From contig UQXI01000024.1 of the NCBI GenBank assembly GCA_900544975.1, forward strand, positions 1 to 45,018: 45,018 bases of DNA, given 5' to 3'. The notes under the pieces were generated by a model. The model worked only from the letters and a program-made list of their open reading frames with translations. It was not told the DNA's origin and ran no database searches. This stretch comes from an uncultured Eubacteriales bacterium. Lineage in GTDB: Bacteria > Bacillota > Clostridia > Oscillospirales > Oscillospiraceae. A program made the translations under genes and the position numbers. Below, piece by piece: positions 29,163 through 37,703 of this stretch (position 1 is the first letter of the stretch; the number at the start of each line of letters is the position of its first letter).

Positions 29163-30151
29163 AGTGTTTCCAAGACCGGGAGCTCCACGGCCAACTTCTC
29201 TTTCTCCTGCCCCTGACTTTGGTTGCCGTGTGGGTAGGCTTCTCCCTGGCCCCCCAGGCGGGGTACCTGGCGCTGGGCCTGTGCGCCCTCTTTGGCCTCA
29301 CTCTGGTCTGGAGTGCCTGGCGGCGGTATCGGACCATGGATGCCCTGTGCCAGGACCTGGATCTGCTCCTCCACGGGGCCACCGGCATCAACCTGGACGC
29401 CTACGATGAGGGCGCCTGGTCCATTCTCCACAGCCAGCTCACCAAGCTTCTCATCCGCCTGCAAGAGCAGGCGGATCAGCTCCAGAGGGATCAGGACAAG
29501 ATGTCCGCCTTCCTGGCCGACGTCTCCCACCAAATCCGGACTCCCCTCACCGCCCTGAATCTGTTGGGCAGCCAGCTGGCAGAGCCCGCTTTGCCACCGG
29601 AGCAACGCCGGTCCGCCAGTCGGGAGCTCCGCCGGCAGCTGGAGCGGCTGGACTGGCTGGTCAACGCCCTGCTTCGCATGTCCCGCCTGGACGCAGGCAC
29701 CGTGGAGCTCCGCCGGATACCCCAGAGCCTCCTGGCCCTCACCCAGCAGGCCGCCGCCCCCCTGGCCATTGCCATGGAGCTGCAAAATCAGACCTTTCAG
29801 ATCACCGGGGAAGCTCTGGCCACCTGCGACCCTGCCTGGACTGCCGAGGCCTTGGGCAACGTCCTCAAAAACTCCATGGAGCACACCCCCGACTCTGGCG
29901 CCATCACCGTCACCCTGTCGGAAAACCCCATTTACAGCCAAATCCTGGTGGAGGACACCGGCCCCGGCATTCACCCCGAGGACCTGCCCCACCTGTTCGA
30001 GCGGTTCTATCGTGGCAAACACGCCGCCGCCCAAAGCGCCGGCATCGGCCTGGCCCTGGCCAGGATGATCATCACCGCCCAAAACGGCACCATTCAGGCC
30101 GCCAATCGCCGCAAGGGGGGCGCCTGTTTCACCATCCGGTTTTACAAATGA
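29159..30151 (+). CDS. Sensor histidine kinase with very short extracellular loop
   Basis: A 330-aa kinase. Two TM segments (about 12-30 and 35-54) are separated by only four or five residues, so there is no sensor domain and sensing is probably within or at the membrane. A coiled linker leads to the DHp helix with phospho-acceptor His124 (DVSHQIRTPLTAL), then the ATPase with the N box (ALGNVLKNSMEH), G1 VEDTGPGIHPEDLP and G2 SAGIGLALARMI. It overlaps the response-regulator gene by four bases. Architecture resembles intramembrane-sensing kinases seen with antimicrobial-peptide responses. The next regulator gene starts 43 bases on with its own AGGAGG. Confidence 0.92.
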   Translation: MKCFQDRELHGQLLFLLPLTLVAVWVGFSLAPQAGYLALGLCALFGLTLVWSAWRRYRTMDALCQDLDLLLHGATGINLDAYDEGAWSILHSQLTKLLIRLQEQADQLQRDQDKMSAFLADVSHQIRTPLTALNLLGSQLAEPALPPEQRRSASRELRRQLERLDWLVNALLRMSRLDAGTVELRRIPQSLLALTQQAAAPLAIAMELQNQTFQITGEALATCDPAWTAEALGNVLKNSMEHTPDSGAITVTLSENPIYSQILVEDTGPGIHPEDLPHLFERFYRGKHAAAQSAGIGLALARMIITAQNGTIQAANRRKGGACFTIRFYK

Positions 30152-30193
30152 AGAGCGCTTAAGGGCGCTTCTTGGTCCCAAAGGAGGTTCTCC

Positions 30194-30868
30194 ATGTTTC
30201 GTATCTTCCTGGTCGAAGACGACCCCGCCATTTCCGGGGTCCTGGAGCGGCAGCTGACTGCCTGGAATTATCAGGTGGGCCTGGTCCAGGACTTTCAGGA
30301 TGTTCTGGGTGATTTCCGCACTTTCCAGCCCCATTTGGTCCTGCTGGACATCAGCCTCCCCTACCGCAACGGTTACCACTGGTGTGAGGAAATCCGCAAG
30401 ATTTCTAAGGTCCCCATTCTCTTCCTCTCCTCCGCCTCCGACAATCTCAACCTCATCATGGCGGTGAACCTGGGCGGCGACGATTTTCTGGCCAAGCCCT
30501 TCGACCTCCATGTGCTCCTGGCCAAGGTCCAGGCCCTGCTCCGTCGGGCCTATGACTTCGGCGCGCCAGAGCCAACCCTGGAGCACCGAGGCGCCGTGCT
30601 GGACCCGGCAGCGGCCACACTCTCGTATGAAGGACAGCGTCTGTCCCTCACCAAAAACGAATGCCGCATCCTCCAGACCCTGCTGGAGCAGAAGGGAAAA
30701 ATCGTAGGCCGGGACGCTCTCATGCAGCGCCTGTGGGAGACGGACTCCTACGTAGACGAAAACGCCCTCACCGTGAATGTGGCCCGCCTTCGCCGGAAAC
30801 TGGAGGGGGCCGGCCTGGAGGACTTCATCACCACCAAAAAGGGCATGGGCTACCGAATCGGAGAATAG
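30194..30868 (+). CDS. Bce-type response regulator
   Basis: A 224-aa OmpR-family regulator with Asp52 (LVLLDISLPYRNGYHWCEEI) and DDFLAKPF, then a winged helix ending TTKKGMGYRIGE. HLVLLDISLPYRNGYHWC is typical of the BceR/NsrR/GraR group, which responds to peptide antibiotics acting on lipid II cycle intermediates. Its sensor partner follows nine bases later. The candidate binding site TTACA-N4-TGTAA lies at 32685-32702, before the cognate transporter genes. A G-rich Shine-Dalgarno AGGAGG precedes the ATG. Confidence 0.92.
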   Translation: MFRIFLVEDDPAISGVLERQLTAWNYQVGLVQDFQDVLGDFRTFQPHLVLLDISLPYRNGYHWCEEIRKISKVPILFLSSASDNLNLIMAVNLGGDDFLAKPFDLHVLLAKVQALLRRAYDFGAPEPTLEHRGAVLDPAAATLSYEGQRLSLTKNECRILQTLLEQKGKIVGRDALMQRLWETDSYVDENALTVNVARLRRKLEGAGLEDFITTKKGMGYRIGE

Positions 30869-30877
30869 GAGGCGCCT

Positions 30878-31864
30878 ATGGGATTTTCCACCTATCTCCG
30901 GGACCGGTGGCGGAGCCTGCTGCTGGCCCTGGGGCTTCTCACCGTGTTTCTCACAGTGCTGCTGCTCTTCCAGCTGCCCCTGGTGGCTGTGGGCTATGCC
31001 GCCGTCCTATGTGGCACAATTTACCTGGGGGCAGGCATTTGGGATCTGACCCGGTGGCATGCCCGCCATCACCGGCTGCAAAACCTGGAGCAGGAGGTGC
31101 TGAGCACCCTGGACAACCTGCCCCAACCCGCTTCCTCCCTGGAGGCGGACTATCAGCTCCTTCTGCGCAGCCTTTTCCAGGCCAAAGCCACCCAGGCGGC
31201 GGAAAGCTCCCGCCGCTTCCAGGACATGACCGACTACTACACCCTCTGGGCCCACCAGATCAAGACCCCCATTGCCGCCATGGACCTGATTCTCCAGACC
31301 CAGGATTTCCCGGAAAGCGGCAGCCTGAAGCAGTCTCTCTTCCAAATCCAGCAGTATGTGGAGATGGTCCTGTGCTACCTCCGGCTGGACAGCGAAACCA
31401 CGGACTTTGTCATCCGCACCTGCCCCCTGGACCCCATCATCCGCACCGCCCTGCGGGAGTTCGCCCCCTCTTTCATCCGCAAAAACCTCCAGCTCCACTA
31501 CATCCCCGTGTCCTGCTCCGTTCTCACCGATGAGAAGTGGCTCCTGTTTGTTCTGGAGCAGCTCCTGTCCAACGCCATCAAATACACCCCCCGGGGCAGC
31601 GTCACCATCCGTCTGGAAGAGCCCCAGACCCTGGTCATTGAAGACACCGGCCTGGGCATCGCCCCGGAGGATCTGCCCCGGGTCTTTGAGAAGGGCTACA
31701 CCGGGCAGCAGGGGCGGGCGGACCAGCGCTCCACCGGCATCGGCCTGTACCTCTGCCGCCGCACCCTCCGCCAGCTGGGCCATACCATCTCCATCCAATC
31801 CACCCCAAAGGTGGGCACCGCCGTCCGCATCCATCTCCAGCGCCAGTCCCTGCTCCTGGAGTAA
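30878..31864 (+). CDS. Bce-type intramembrane-sensing histidine kinase
   Basis: A 328-aa kinase. Two TM segments (about 13-31 and 34-56) are joined by a loop of only a few residues, the hallmark of BceS-like kinases. Phospho-acceptor His126 is in WAHQIKTPIAAMDL, the H-box form characteristic of this group. The ATPase core has LLSNAIKYTP, EDTGLGIAPEDLPRVFEKG and STGIGLYLCRRTL. Established model: BceS does not bind drug itself but monitors the transport activity of the BceAB permease, which lies about 1 kb downstream here. Separation from the transporter genes by a DUF308 gene is slightly unusual. Confidence 0.93.
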   Translation: MGFSTYLRDRWRSLLLALGLLTVFLTVLLLFQLPLVAVGYAAVLCGTIYLGAGIWDLTRWHARHHRLQNLEQEVLSTLDNLPQPASSLEADYQLLLRSLFQAKATQAAESSRRFQDMTDYYTLWAHQIKTPIAAMDLILQTQDFPESGSLKQSLFQIQQYVEMVLCYLRLDSETTDFVIRTCPLDPIIRTALREFAPSFIRKNLQLHYIPVSCSVLTDEKWLLFVLEQLLSNAIKYTPRGSVTIRLEEPQTLVIEDTGLGIAPEDLPRVFEKGYTGQQGRADQRSTGIGLYLCRRTLRQLGHTISIQSTPKVGTAVRIHLQRQSLLLE

Positions 31865-31915
31865 CCACCATGTTGCCAAAGCTTCCCGGCACCACGTTCC
31901 CCCAAATCTGTCCCA

Positions 31916-31944
31916 TTGCATTTTTCTCCAAAACGGGATACAAT
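31916..31944 (+). promoter_or_regulatory. Promoter of the DUF308 gene
   Basis: TTGCAT, 17-base spacer, TACAAT; separates this gene from the upstream kinase operon. Confidence 0.65.
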
Positions 31945-31993
31945 AAAGAACACCACGCGGAACATACCGCCGGAATCGGAAAGGGGTTTTAAC

Positions 31994-32611
31994 ATGGCAA
32001 AACACAAAGAAAAAACCTGGTTGGAAGCCACGCTTCGGGAATTTCGCTGGAGCTTTGTAGTGACGGCCCTGGCCTTTGCCGCTTTGGGGTTGGTCCTGAT
32101 GCTCTGGCCCGACGCCAGTATGCATGTGCTGTGCTACCTGGTGGGCGGTGCGCTCACCCTTTACGGGGGCTTCAATGTGCTGAACTTCGTCTTCAGTCGG
32201 GAGCGGGCCTTCACCTTCGAGCTGGTGGTTGGCGTCCTCACCGCCGCCATTGGCATCTTCTCCCTGATCTCCCCAGACTCCATCCGGGACATTCTCTCCA
32301 TCGTTCTGGGCCTGGTGGTCATCATCGACAGCCTGGTGGGCATCAAGCGGGCCTTCACTCTGCGGGATCTGGAGCTTTCCAGCTGGTGGGTCCGCCTGCT
32401 GCTGTCCGTGGCAGCCGCCATTTTAGGCGCTCTGTTTATGGTCCAGAAGGAGCTCTTCGGCCGCGCCCTCCTCATCGTCATTGGCGCAGTCCTCCTGTAC
32501 CAGGGCCTTTCGGATCTCATCTCCGTGATCCAGATCAGCATCCTGGGCAAACGCCTGAAGAAGACCTTGGGCGCCATTGTCCAAGACAACATCATAGACA
32601 CCGACTCCTAA
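31994..32611 (+). CDS. DUF308/HdeD-like membrane protein
   Basis: A 205-aa protein; ATG 31994 follows AAAGGGG. Six predicted TM segments are arranged as three pairs (about 20-38, 45-64, 70-88, 95-115, 130-148 and 155-175), matching the HdeD/DUF308 fold, with a hydrophilic C-terminus (KRLKKTLGAIVQDN). HdeD is linked to acid tolerance in enterobacteria, but the function of most members is unknown. It sits between the Bce-type kinase and the Bce-type ATPase genes with its own promoter and terminator, so it may be an independent insertion or an accessory to envelope stress protection. Confidence 0.85.
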   Translation: MAKHKEKTWLEATLREFRWSFVVTALAFAALGLVLMLWPDASMHVLCYLVGGALTLYGGFNVLNFVFSRERAFTFELVVGVLTAAIGIFSLISPDSIRDILSIVLGLVVIIDSLVGIKRAFTLRDLELSSWWVRLLLSVAAAILGALFMVQKELFGRALLIVIGAVLLYQGLSDLISVIQISILGKRLKKTLGAIVQDNIIDTDS

Positions 32612-32616
32612 CCCCC

Positions 32617-32644
32617 AGGACCGCCCTTCCAGGCGGTCCTTTTT
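32617..32644 (+). terminator. Terminator of the DUF308 gene
   Basis: AGGACCGCC (32617-32625) pairs with GGCGGTCCT (32632-32640), six-base loop, followed by TTTT. Confidence 0.9.
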
Positions 32645-32684
32645 CCGGCCAATTCCTTCCACAGTCTTGACCGCGCCGCCCCAT

Positions 32685-32702
32685 CCTTACAACAATGTAA
32701 GG
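32685..32702 (+). promoter_or_regulatory. Candidate Bce-type response-regulator operator
   Basis: CCTTACA-ACAA-TGTAAGG is a perfect inverted repeat matching the TNACA-N4-TGTNA pattern known for BceR-like regulators. A further half-site TGTAA lies at 32716-32720. It lies about 100 bases before the BceA-type start. Confidence 0.68.
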
Positions 32703-32730
32703 AATTCCCCCAAAATGTAATCCAAAGCCA

Positions 32731-32759
32731 TGGCAATGCCGGGCCATTCCGGCTAAAAT
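32731..32759 (+). promoter_or_regulatory. Weak promoter of the Bce-type transporter genes
   Basis: TGGCAA (poor -35), 17-base spacer, TAAAAT. A weak -35 below an activator site fits activator-dependent transcription. Confidence 0.5.
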
Positions 32760-32791
32760 ATTGCCAGAACAACCAAGGAGGTCCCAAGCAT

Positions 32792-33559
32792 ATGGCAATA
32801 TTGGAAGTACACAATCTCAAAAAAATTTACACCACCCGCTTTGGCGGCAACCAGGTCCAGGCCCTCACCGACGTCTCCTTCGACCTGGAGTCCGGGGAAT
32901 TTGTGGCGGTGATGGGTGAATCCGGCTCCGGCAAAACCACCCTGCTGAACATCCTGGCAGCGCTGGACCGGCCCACCTCCGGCCAGGTCCTTCTGAACGG
33001 TAAAGACCTCACCGCCATCCCCGAGGGCCGCCTGGCCGCCTTCCGGCGGGAGAATCTGGGCTTTGTGTTCCAGGATTTTAACCTCCTGGACACCTTCTCC
33101 CTCCAGGACAACATCCTCCTGCCCCTGGTTCTGGCCGGCGTGTCCTACGGGGAAATGCAGAAGCGTCTGGTCCCCCTGGCCGCCCAGCTGGGCCTCACGG
33201 AGCTTTTGAAAAAGTTCCCCTACGAGGTCTCCGGCGGTCAAAAGCAGCGGGCCGCCGCCGCCCGGGCCCTCATCACGAACCCCCAGTTGATTCTGGCCGA
33301 CGAGCCCACCGGCGCTCTGGATTCCCGCGCCTCCGACGAGCTGCTGAAGCTCTTCACCCGGATCAACGAGAGCGGCCAGACCATCGTCATGGTGACCCAC
33401 TCCGTCAGAGCCGCCAGCCGTGCCGGCCGGGTCCTCTTCATCCGGGACGGGAGAATCTATCACCAGCTCTACCGGGGCGCCTGCTCCGACGAGCAGCAGT
33501 TCCAGCGGATTTCCGACACCCTGACCATGCTCCAGACAGGCGGTGAGCGCAATGGCTAA
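32792..33559 (+). CDS. Bce-type ABC transporter ATPase (BceA-like)
   Basis: A 255-aa subunit: Walker A GESGSGKT (42-49), Q-loop FVFQDFNLLD, signature VSGGQKQR (147-153), Walker B LILADE with PTGALDSRA, and H-loop VTHSVRAA. DFNLLDTFSLQDNILLPL is typical of the peptide-antibiotic-resistance subgroup. Together with the next gene it should form a BceAB-type complex that frees lipid II cycle intermediates from bacitracin-, nisin- or lantibiotic-like peptides and reports flux to the kinase. AAGGAGG precedes the ATG; the permease gene overlaps its end by eight bases. Confidence 0.94.
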   Translation: MAILEVHNLKKIYTTRFGGNQVQALTDVSFDLESGEFVAVMGESGSGKTTLLNILAALDRPTSGQVLLNGKDLTAIPEGRLAAFRRENLGFVFQDFNLLDTFSLQDNILLPLVLAGVSYGEMQKRLVPLAAQLGLTELLKKFPYEVSGGQKQRAAAARALITNPQLILADEPTGALDSRASDELLKLFTRINESGQTIVMVTHSVRAASRAGRVLFIRDGRIYHQLYRGACSDEQQFQRISDTLTMLQTGGERNG

Positions 33560-35561
33560 GGGATTCTACTGCAAGCTTGCGCTGACCAACCTGGGAAAAA
33601 ACCGGAAATTTTACTTCCCCTACATGCTCTCCTGTATCCTCATGGTGATGCTCCACTTCGTCCTGTGCAGCCTCACCTACACAGACACCTGGGAATCCAT
33701 CCCCAGCAGCGGCCTTCTCTACTCCATTCTGACCCTGGGCTGCTGTGTGGTGGAAATTTTCGCCCTCATCCTCCTGTTTTACACCAACGGCTTCCTCATG
33801 AAGCGTCGGAAGCGGGAGTTTGGCCTGTACAACGTGCTGGGTATGGAAAAGCGGCACATTGGCCGGGTCCTCTTTTGGGAGACCTTCTTCGCCTTCACCG
33901 CCAGCATTCTCATCGGCTTGGGCCTTGGCATGCTCATGAGCAAGCTGGCGGAACTGCTGCTGTGCAACATGCTAAAGTTCCAGATCCGTTACACCATCGA
34001 GTTCCTCCCCCGGGCATTTCTGCGCACCGGCGTAGTCTTCTCCCTCTATGCCGCCCTCATGCTGGTGTACAGCCTGCGGCAGCTGCGGAAAGCCAAGCCC
34101 GTGGAGCTGCTGCACAGCGTCAGCGCCGGGGAGCGGGAGCCCAAGGCCAACTGGCTGCTGGCCCTGGTGGGCCTTGTCCTTCTGGGAATGGGCTACTGGA
34201 TCGCCGTCACCCTCCAAAATCCCGTAGAAGCGCTGCTCTGGTTCTTTGTGGCAGTGATTCTGGTGATTTTGGGCACCTACTGCTGCTTCATTGCCGGCAG
34301 CGTGGCAATCTTGAAACTGCTGCGGCGGATGAAGGGCTATTACTACCAGACCAACCATTTCATCTCCGTGGGCAGCATGCTTCACCGGATGAAGCAAAAC
34401 GGCGCAGGGCTGGCCACCATTTGCATTCTGTCCACCATGGTCCTCGTCATGATCTCCACCACCTCCAGCCTGTATGTGGGCAACAGCGACATTCTCCATA
34501 ACCGCTATCCCCGGGAGATCAACCTGACCTGCCAGGGGGACGTTTCCTCCAGCATGGACGCTGCAGAATCCGCATCCTTGGAGGCCCTTGCCTCCCAAAA
34601 CCTCACCGCAAGTCACCTCTTGCGTTATCGCTACACCACCTTTACCGCCTTCCAGGAGGGAGATACCTTCCGCCTGGACATAGAATATCAGAATCTGACT
34701 TCCATCGGCCTGGACGGCCGGATCATGGAACTGTATCTGATCCCTCTGGAGGATTACAACCAGTCCACTGGTCAAACCCTCACCCTGGGCCCCGATGAGA
34801 TCCTGGTATATCAAAACCGGAACACCTATGGCCAGTCCACCCTGACCCTGGCCGGCCGCACCTTCCAGGTGGCTCAGGAGCTGCCGGAATTCCTGGACAA
34901 CGGCTTCTCCACCGCCGAGATCATCACCAGCCTCTTCATCGTAACCCCAGACTTCAACACCCTGGAGTCCCTCCGGACTTCCGTCAACGATTTCTACGAC
35001 GACGGCGGCAGCGTCACCGTAAAGGGCTACTACTGCTTCGATACCGGGGCCGGAAAAGACCAGCAGATCCAGCTGTACGGGGCCATCCGGGAATCCGTCC
35101 GCTACCGCGAAGAAGCAGACATCTCCCTGGAATCCCGGGCCTATGAGGAGCAGGATTTCTTCTCCCTCTTCGGCGGTCTGTTCTTCCTGGGCATTTTCCT
35201 GGGCTTCCTGTTCCTTCTGGCCACGGCTCTCATCATCTACTACAAGCAGATCACCGAGGGCTATGAAGACCAGACCCGGTTCCGCACCCTGCAGCAGGTG
35301 GGCATGTCCAAGGCAGAGGTCCGCAAGACCATCCACTCCCAGATCCTCACCGTCTTCTTCCTGCCCCTTCTGGGAGCCGGCGTACACACCATGTTTGCCT
35401 TCCCCATCCTCTCCAAAATGCTGCTGCTCTTCGGCCTCACCAACCGGCCCCTCTTAATGCTCACCACCGGCATTACCTTCCTCCTCTTCTGCCTCATCTA
35501 CAGCATCATCTACCTCCTCACCTCCCGCTTCTATTACCGCATCGTCACGCCGGAAAAATAA
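33552..35561 (+). CDS. Bce-type ABC transporter permease (BceB-like)
   Basis: A 669-aa FtsX-superfamily permease with about ten TM segments. It starts MAKGFYCKLALTNLGKNRKF, the usual BceB N-terminus. A large extracellular domain of about 200 residues (roughly 320-530) lies between TM7 and TM8, where BceB proteins interact with drug-target complexes. ATG 33552 is chosen over an in-frame GTG three codons upstream because of spacing. It is cotranscribed with the ATPase gene (eight-base overlap). It ends 26 bases from the opposing phage-like gene, with no terminator visible between the convergent stops. The drug range cannot be read from the sequence. Confidence 0.93.
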   Translation: MAKGFYCKLALTNLGKNRKFYFPYMLSCILMVMLHFVLCSLTYTDTWESIPSSGLLYSILTLGCCVVEIFALILLFYTNGFLMKRRKREFGLYNVLGMEKRHIGRVLFWETFFAFTASILIGLGLGMLMSKLAELLLCNMLKFQIRYTIEFLPRAFLRTGVVFSLYAALMLVYSLRQLRKAKPVELLHSVSAGEREPKANWLLALVGLVLLGMGYWIAVTLQNPVEALLWFFVAVILVILGTYCCFIAGSVAILKLLRRMKGYYYQTNHFISVGSMLHRMKQNGAGLATICILSTMVLVMISTTSSLYVGNSDILHNRYPREINLTCQGDVSSSMDAAESASLEALASQNLTASHLLRYRYTTFTAFQEGDTFRLDIEYQNLTSIGLDGRIMELYLIPLEDYNQSTGQTLTLGPDEILVYQNRNTYGQSTLTLAGRTFQVAQELPEFLDNGFSTAEIITSLFIVTPDFNTLESLRTSVNDFYDDGGSVTVKGYYCFDTGAGKDQQIQLYGAIRESVRYREEADISLESRAYEEQDFFSLFGGLFFLGIFLGFLFLLATALIIYYKQITEGYEDQTRFRTLQQVGMSKAEVRKTIHSQILTVFFLPLLGAGVHTMFAFPILSKMLLLFGLTNRPLLMLTTGITFLLFCLIYSIIYLLTSRFYYRIVTPEK

Positions 35562-35587
35562 GGGGCGCTGTGGGCTGCCTTCCCTTC

Positions 35588-37411
35588 CTACTGGGTCATT
35601 TCCAGCCGCATCTCCTCCACGCTCCCCCTGCACCCCGGTTCCCGGGGCCGCAGGGTGATGCGGCAAACGGTGCATTTTCTGGCCCGGATCCGAAGCCTGC
35701 GCTGCTGCGGCAGGGAGGAGGGATTGTAGGACCACCGCCCGTAATCCACGGCGCCATACCGGAACCGCCCCGCTCCGGCCGGGCATTCCCCCCAGGCCCC
35801 CCGCCGGTCCGTCGCCACGGACAGACGAAGCCCGGAGCCGCTCTCCGGCCGGAGGGTCAGTTCCACCCGGACCAGGGTCCGAACCCGTCCCAGCCCAATG
35901 GGCCCCGATTGCCAGACCCCCTCAATGGGGGTCTTTTCTGGTAGGTAGTCCCAAGCCGCCGCCTGGTCCAGGGTATACACCCCCTGGGCGCCGGCAAACA
36001 CCGGCTCTCCACCGCACAGGACCCCAAACCGGATCCCCTGAAACGCCGCCCCCCGGTACCGGCACCACACCCCCAGCCGGTACCGGTGAACCAGGACCTC
36101 CCCCTCATGAAAGAGGTAATAATCCCCCCGCCCGCCGTCATCCAGCGCCACCGCGTTCCAGGGATCCATTCCCCGCAGGACCATCCCCACCGCCCCGGAG
36201 GCCAGCTGTGCCTGCCGCTCATCCCGGTGGTACCCTTCCGGCAGCTGCCAGTCATACAAGGCCCCAGGGGTCACCGTCCGGGGGCAGTTCTCCACCAGAA
36301 CCGCCTGCCCCATGGCATAATTGCCCAGGCTCCTGTGCAGAGGCCGCAGGTAAAACCCGGCGGTAACCGTGCCATCCGGCAGCGTCAGGGGGCTGTAAGT
36401 AATGGACCAGGTCCCATCCGGTTTAAACGCCAGGAGGCTGGACCCGTGCCGTAGCAGACCCGTAATGGGCGCATCCGCCCCATCCACCCGGATCTCATTC
36501 ATGGCGGGGAAATAAGCCGCCGAGGGAACCCCTGCCTGGGTCACACCGGAGTAAATGCAGGTGTTGCTGCCATCTCCATAGAGGAAGAGCCGGGTGTCCG
36601 TGTCCCCGTTGTAAATCTCGGAACACCGCATCCCCAGAATCCGGGCCCGGTCCGAGGCGGCCGCCAGATAGGTGATCTCCACGTTGTCCGTTCCCGCCGC
36701 CGGAGCCCCACGGAATGTATACACCCGGGTGAGGGCGTTGAAGCTGCCGGGGCTCTCCAAAGCCTCCCCGTTTACCCGGACCGACGCCACTCCCGCCGCC
36801 TCCTCCGGCAGTTGATAGGCGGCGGAGCCATCGGCAGAGTAGGAAATCCGCCGCCGGTCTGTGAGCCGGTTCACCTGCTCCAGCGCCGTGCCGCCCCCGG
36901 CAGGACTGGCCCCCGTCACCACCAGCGGCACATAGGGCTCCACGTTCTGCGCCCGGAAGCCGGGAACACCGCCTGTGGAAATGCCTCCGTGGGAAATCTG
37001 CACATACCCCTGGTCCGACAGGGCGTAAAGCGCCCCGCAAAAGGGGAAGAACTGGACCCAGGCCGTCTTGGCCCCAAAGGGCCGGGGCAGCAACGCCGCC
37101 GCCACAAATCCCCCTTCCTCCCGCCGGAAGATTTGGATGTAATCGCCGTTGTCCCCATACGCCCCGGCAGGAGAAGTGGCCACTGCCAGCAATTCCTCCC
37201 GCTCCAGAAACCCGGCCCAAAGCCCCCGGATCTCCTGATCCCGGGTGTCAAAGCCAAAGGGCAAATGCAGCGCCCGGACCCCAGGCCGCAAGGTGAGTCG
37301 GCCCTGATCCGTGACTGTAAAATTCACCATCTCCTCCGCCTCGCCCAGTTCCCCCCTGGCCCCCTGCCGAAGCCCTCCCAGGGGGCGAATCGTCAATCTT
37401 TCTCTGGACAC
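35588..37411 (-). CDS. Phage-like structural protein (neck/stabilisation type)
   Basis: A 607-aa protein from GTG 37411, chosen because GGAG stands eight bases upstream; an upstream in-frame GTG at 37447 would overlap the preceding gene. No signal peptide or TM. Early motifs LTIRPLGGLRQGARGELGEA and MVNFTVTDQGRLTLRPGVR, then many short beta strands (GLLRHGSSLLAFKPDGTWSI, TAGFYLRPLHRSLGNYAMGQ), resemble the repetitive beta-propeller-like proteins encoded with podoviral neck genes, such as packaged-DNA stabilisation proteins. This is inference from pattern. Base composition resembles the host. It is preceded by a small zinc-ribbon-like gene under a LexA-box promoter. Confidence 0.65.
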   Translation of the reverse strand: MSRERLTIRPLGGLRQGARGELGEAEEMVNFTVTDQGRLTLRPGVRALHLPFGFDTRDQEIRGLWAGFLEREELLAVATSPAGAYGDNGDYIQIFRREEGGFVAAALLPRPFGAKTAWVQFFPFCGALYALSDQGYVQISHGGISTGGVPGFRAQNVEPYVPLVVTGASPAGGGTALEQVNRLTDRRRISYSADGSAAYQLPEEAAGVASVRVNGEALESPGSFNALTRVYTFRGAPAAGTDNVEITYLAAASDRARILGMRCSEIYNGDTDTRLFLYGDGSNTCIYSGVTQAGVPSAAYFPAMNEIRVDGADAPITGLLRHGSSLLAFKPDGTWSITYSPLTLPDGTVTAGFYLRPLHRSLGNYAMGQAVLVENCPRTVTPGALYDWQLPEGYHRDERQAQLASGAVGMVLRGMDPWNAVALDDGGRGDYYLFHEGEVLVHRYRLGVWCRYRGAAFQGIRFGVLCGGEPVFAGAQGVYTLDQAAAWDYLPEKTPIEGVWQSGPIGLGRVRTLVRVELTLRPESGSGLRLSVATDRRGAWGECPAGAGRFRYGAVDYGRWSYNPSSLPQQRRLRIRARKCTVCRITLRPREPGCRGSVEEMRLEMTQ

Positions 37412-37443
37412 ATACCCATCTCCTTTCAAAAGTGAAGCTCGCT

Positions 37444-37662
37444 TCACGGCAGCTCCGTCGCCGCTTCCCCATGCAAATCAAACGCTTCCTTCTGACGCCC
37501 CTGCGCCATTTCCTCACAATCTACCCACAAACACCTCCCCCATCCATACCGCTCCCGGCCACACCGGGGGCAAACCCCTACCACTGGGTCCCGTTGCCGG
37601 TCCCGGGGCGCCAGGACCGGCCCGGCTCCACCCCTCAGCCGTACCCGCGCTTGCATCCACAT
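37444..37662 (-). CDS. Small zinc-ribbon-like protein of the phage-like island
   Basis: A 72-aa protein; ATG 37662 follows GAGGGGGG by nine bases. Four cysteines in CPRC, then C-x5-C spacing (CPRCGRERYGWGRCLWVDC) suggest a small zinc-binding knuckle. The first third is basic (ARVRLRGGAGPVLAPRD). Family not recognised. It is the first gene after the LexA-box promoter, with the 607-aa gene following after 32 bases. A GTGAAGC/GCTTCAC hairpin (37432-37447) spans the junction. Confidence 0.6.
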   Translation of the reverse strand: MWMQARVRLRGGAGPVLAPRDRQRDPVVGVCPRCGRERYGWGRCLWVDCEEMAQGRQKEAFDLHGEAATELP

Positions 37663-37684
37663 ATGGATTATCCCCCCTCACAAT

Positions 37685-37698
37685 AAAACGTATGTTCG
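37685..37698 (-). promoter_or_regulatory. LexA (SOS) box
   Basis: Minus strand CGAACATACGTTTT matches the Gram-positive LexA consensus CGAACRNRYGTTYC at 13 of 14 positions. It begins five bases downstream of the -10, where binding would block transcription. Confidence 0.7.
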
Positions 37699-37703
37699 TA
37701 TAC

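Noticed and set aside
29141..30586. A 481-codon minus-strand frame across the first kinase and the next regulator
   Set aside because: Antisense to unmistakable two-component genes; no initiation signal.
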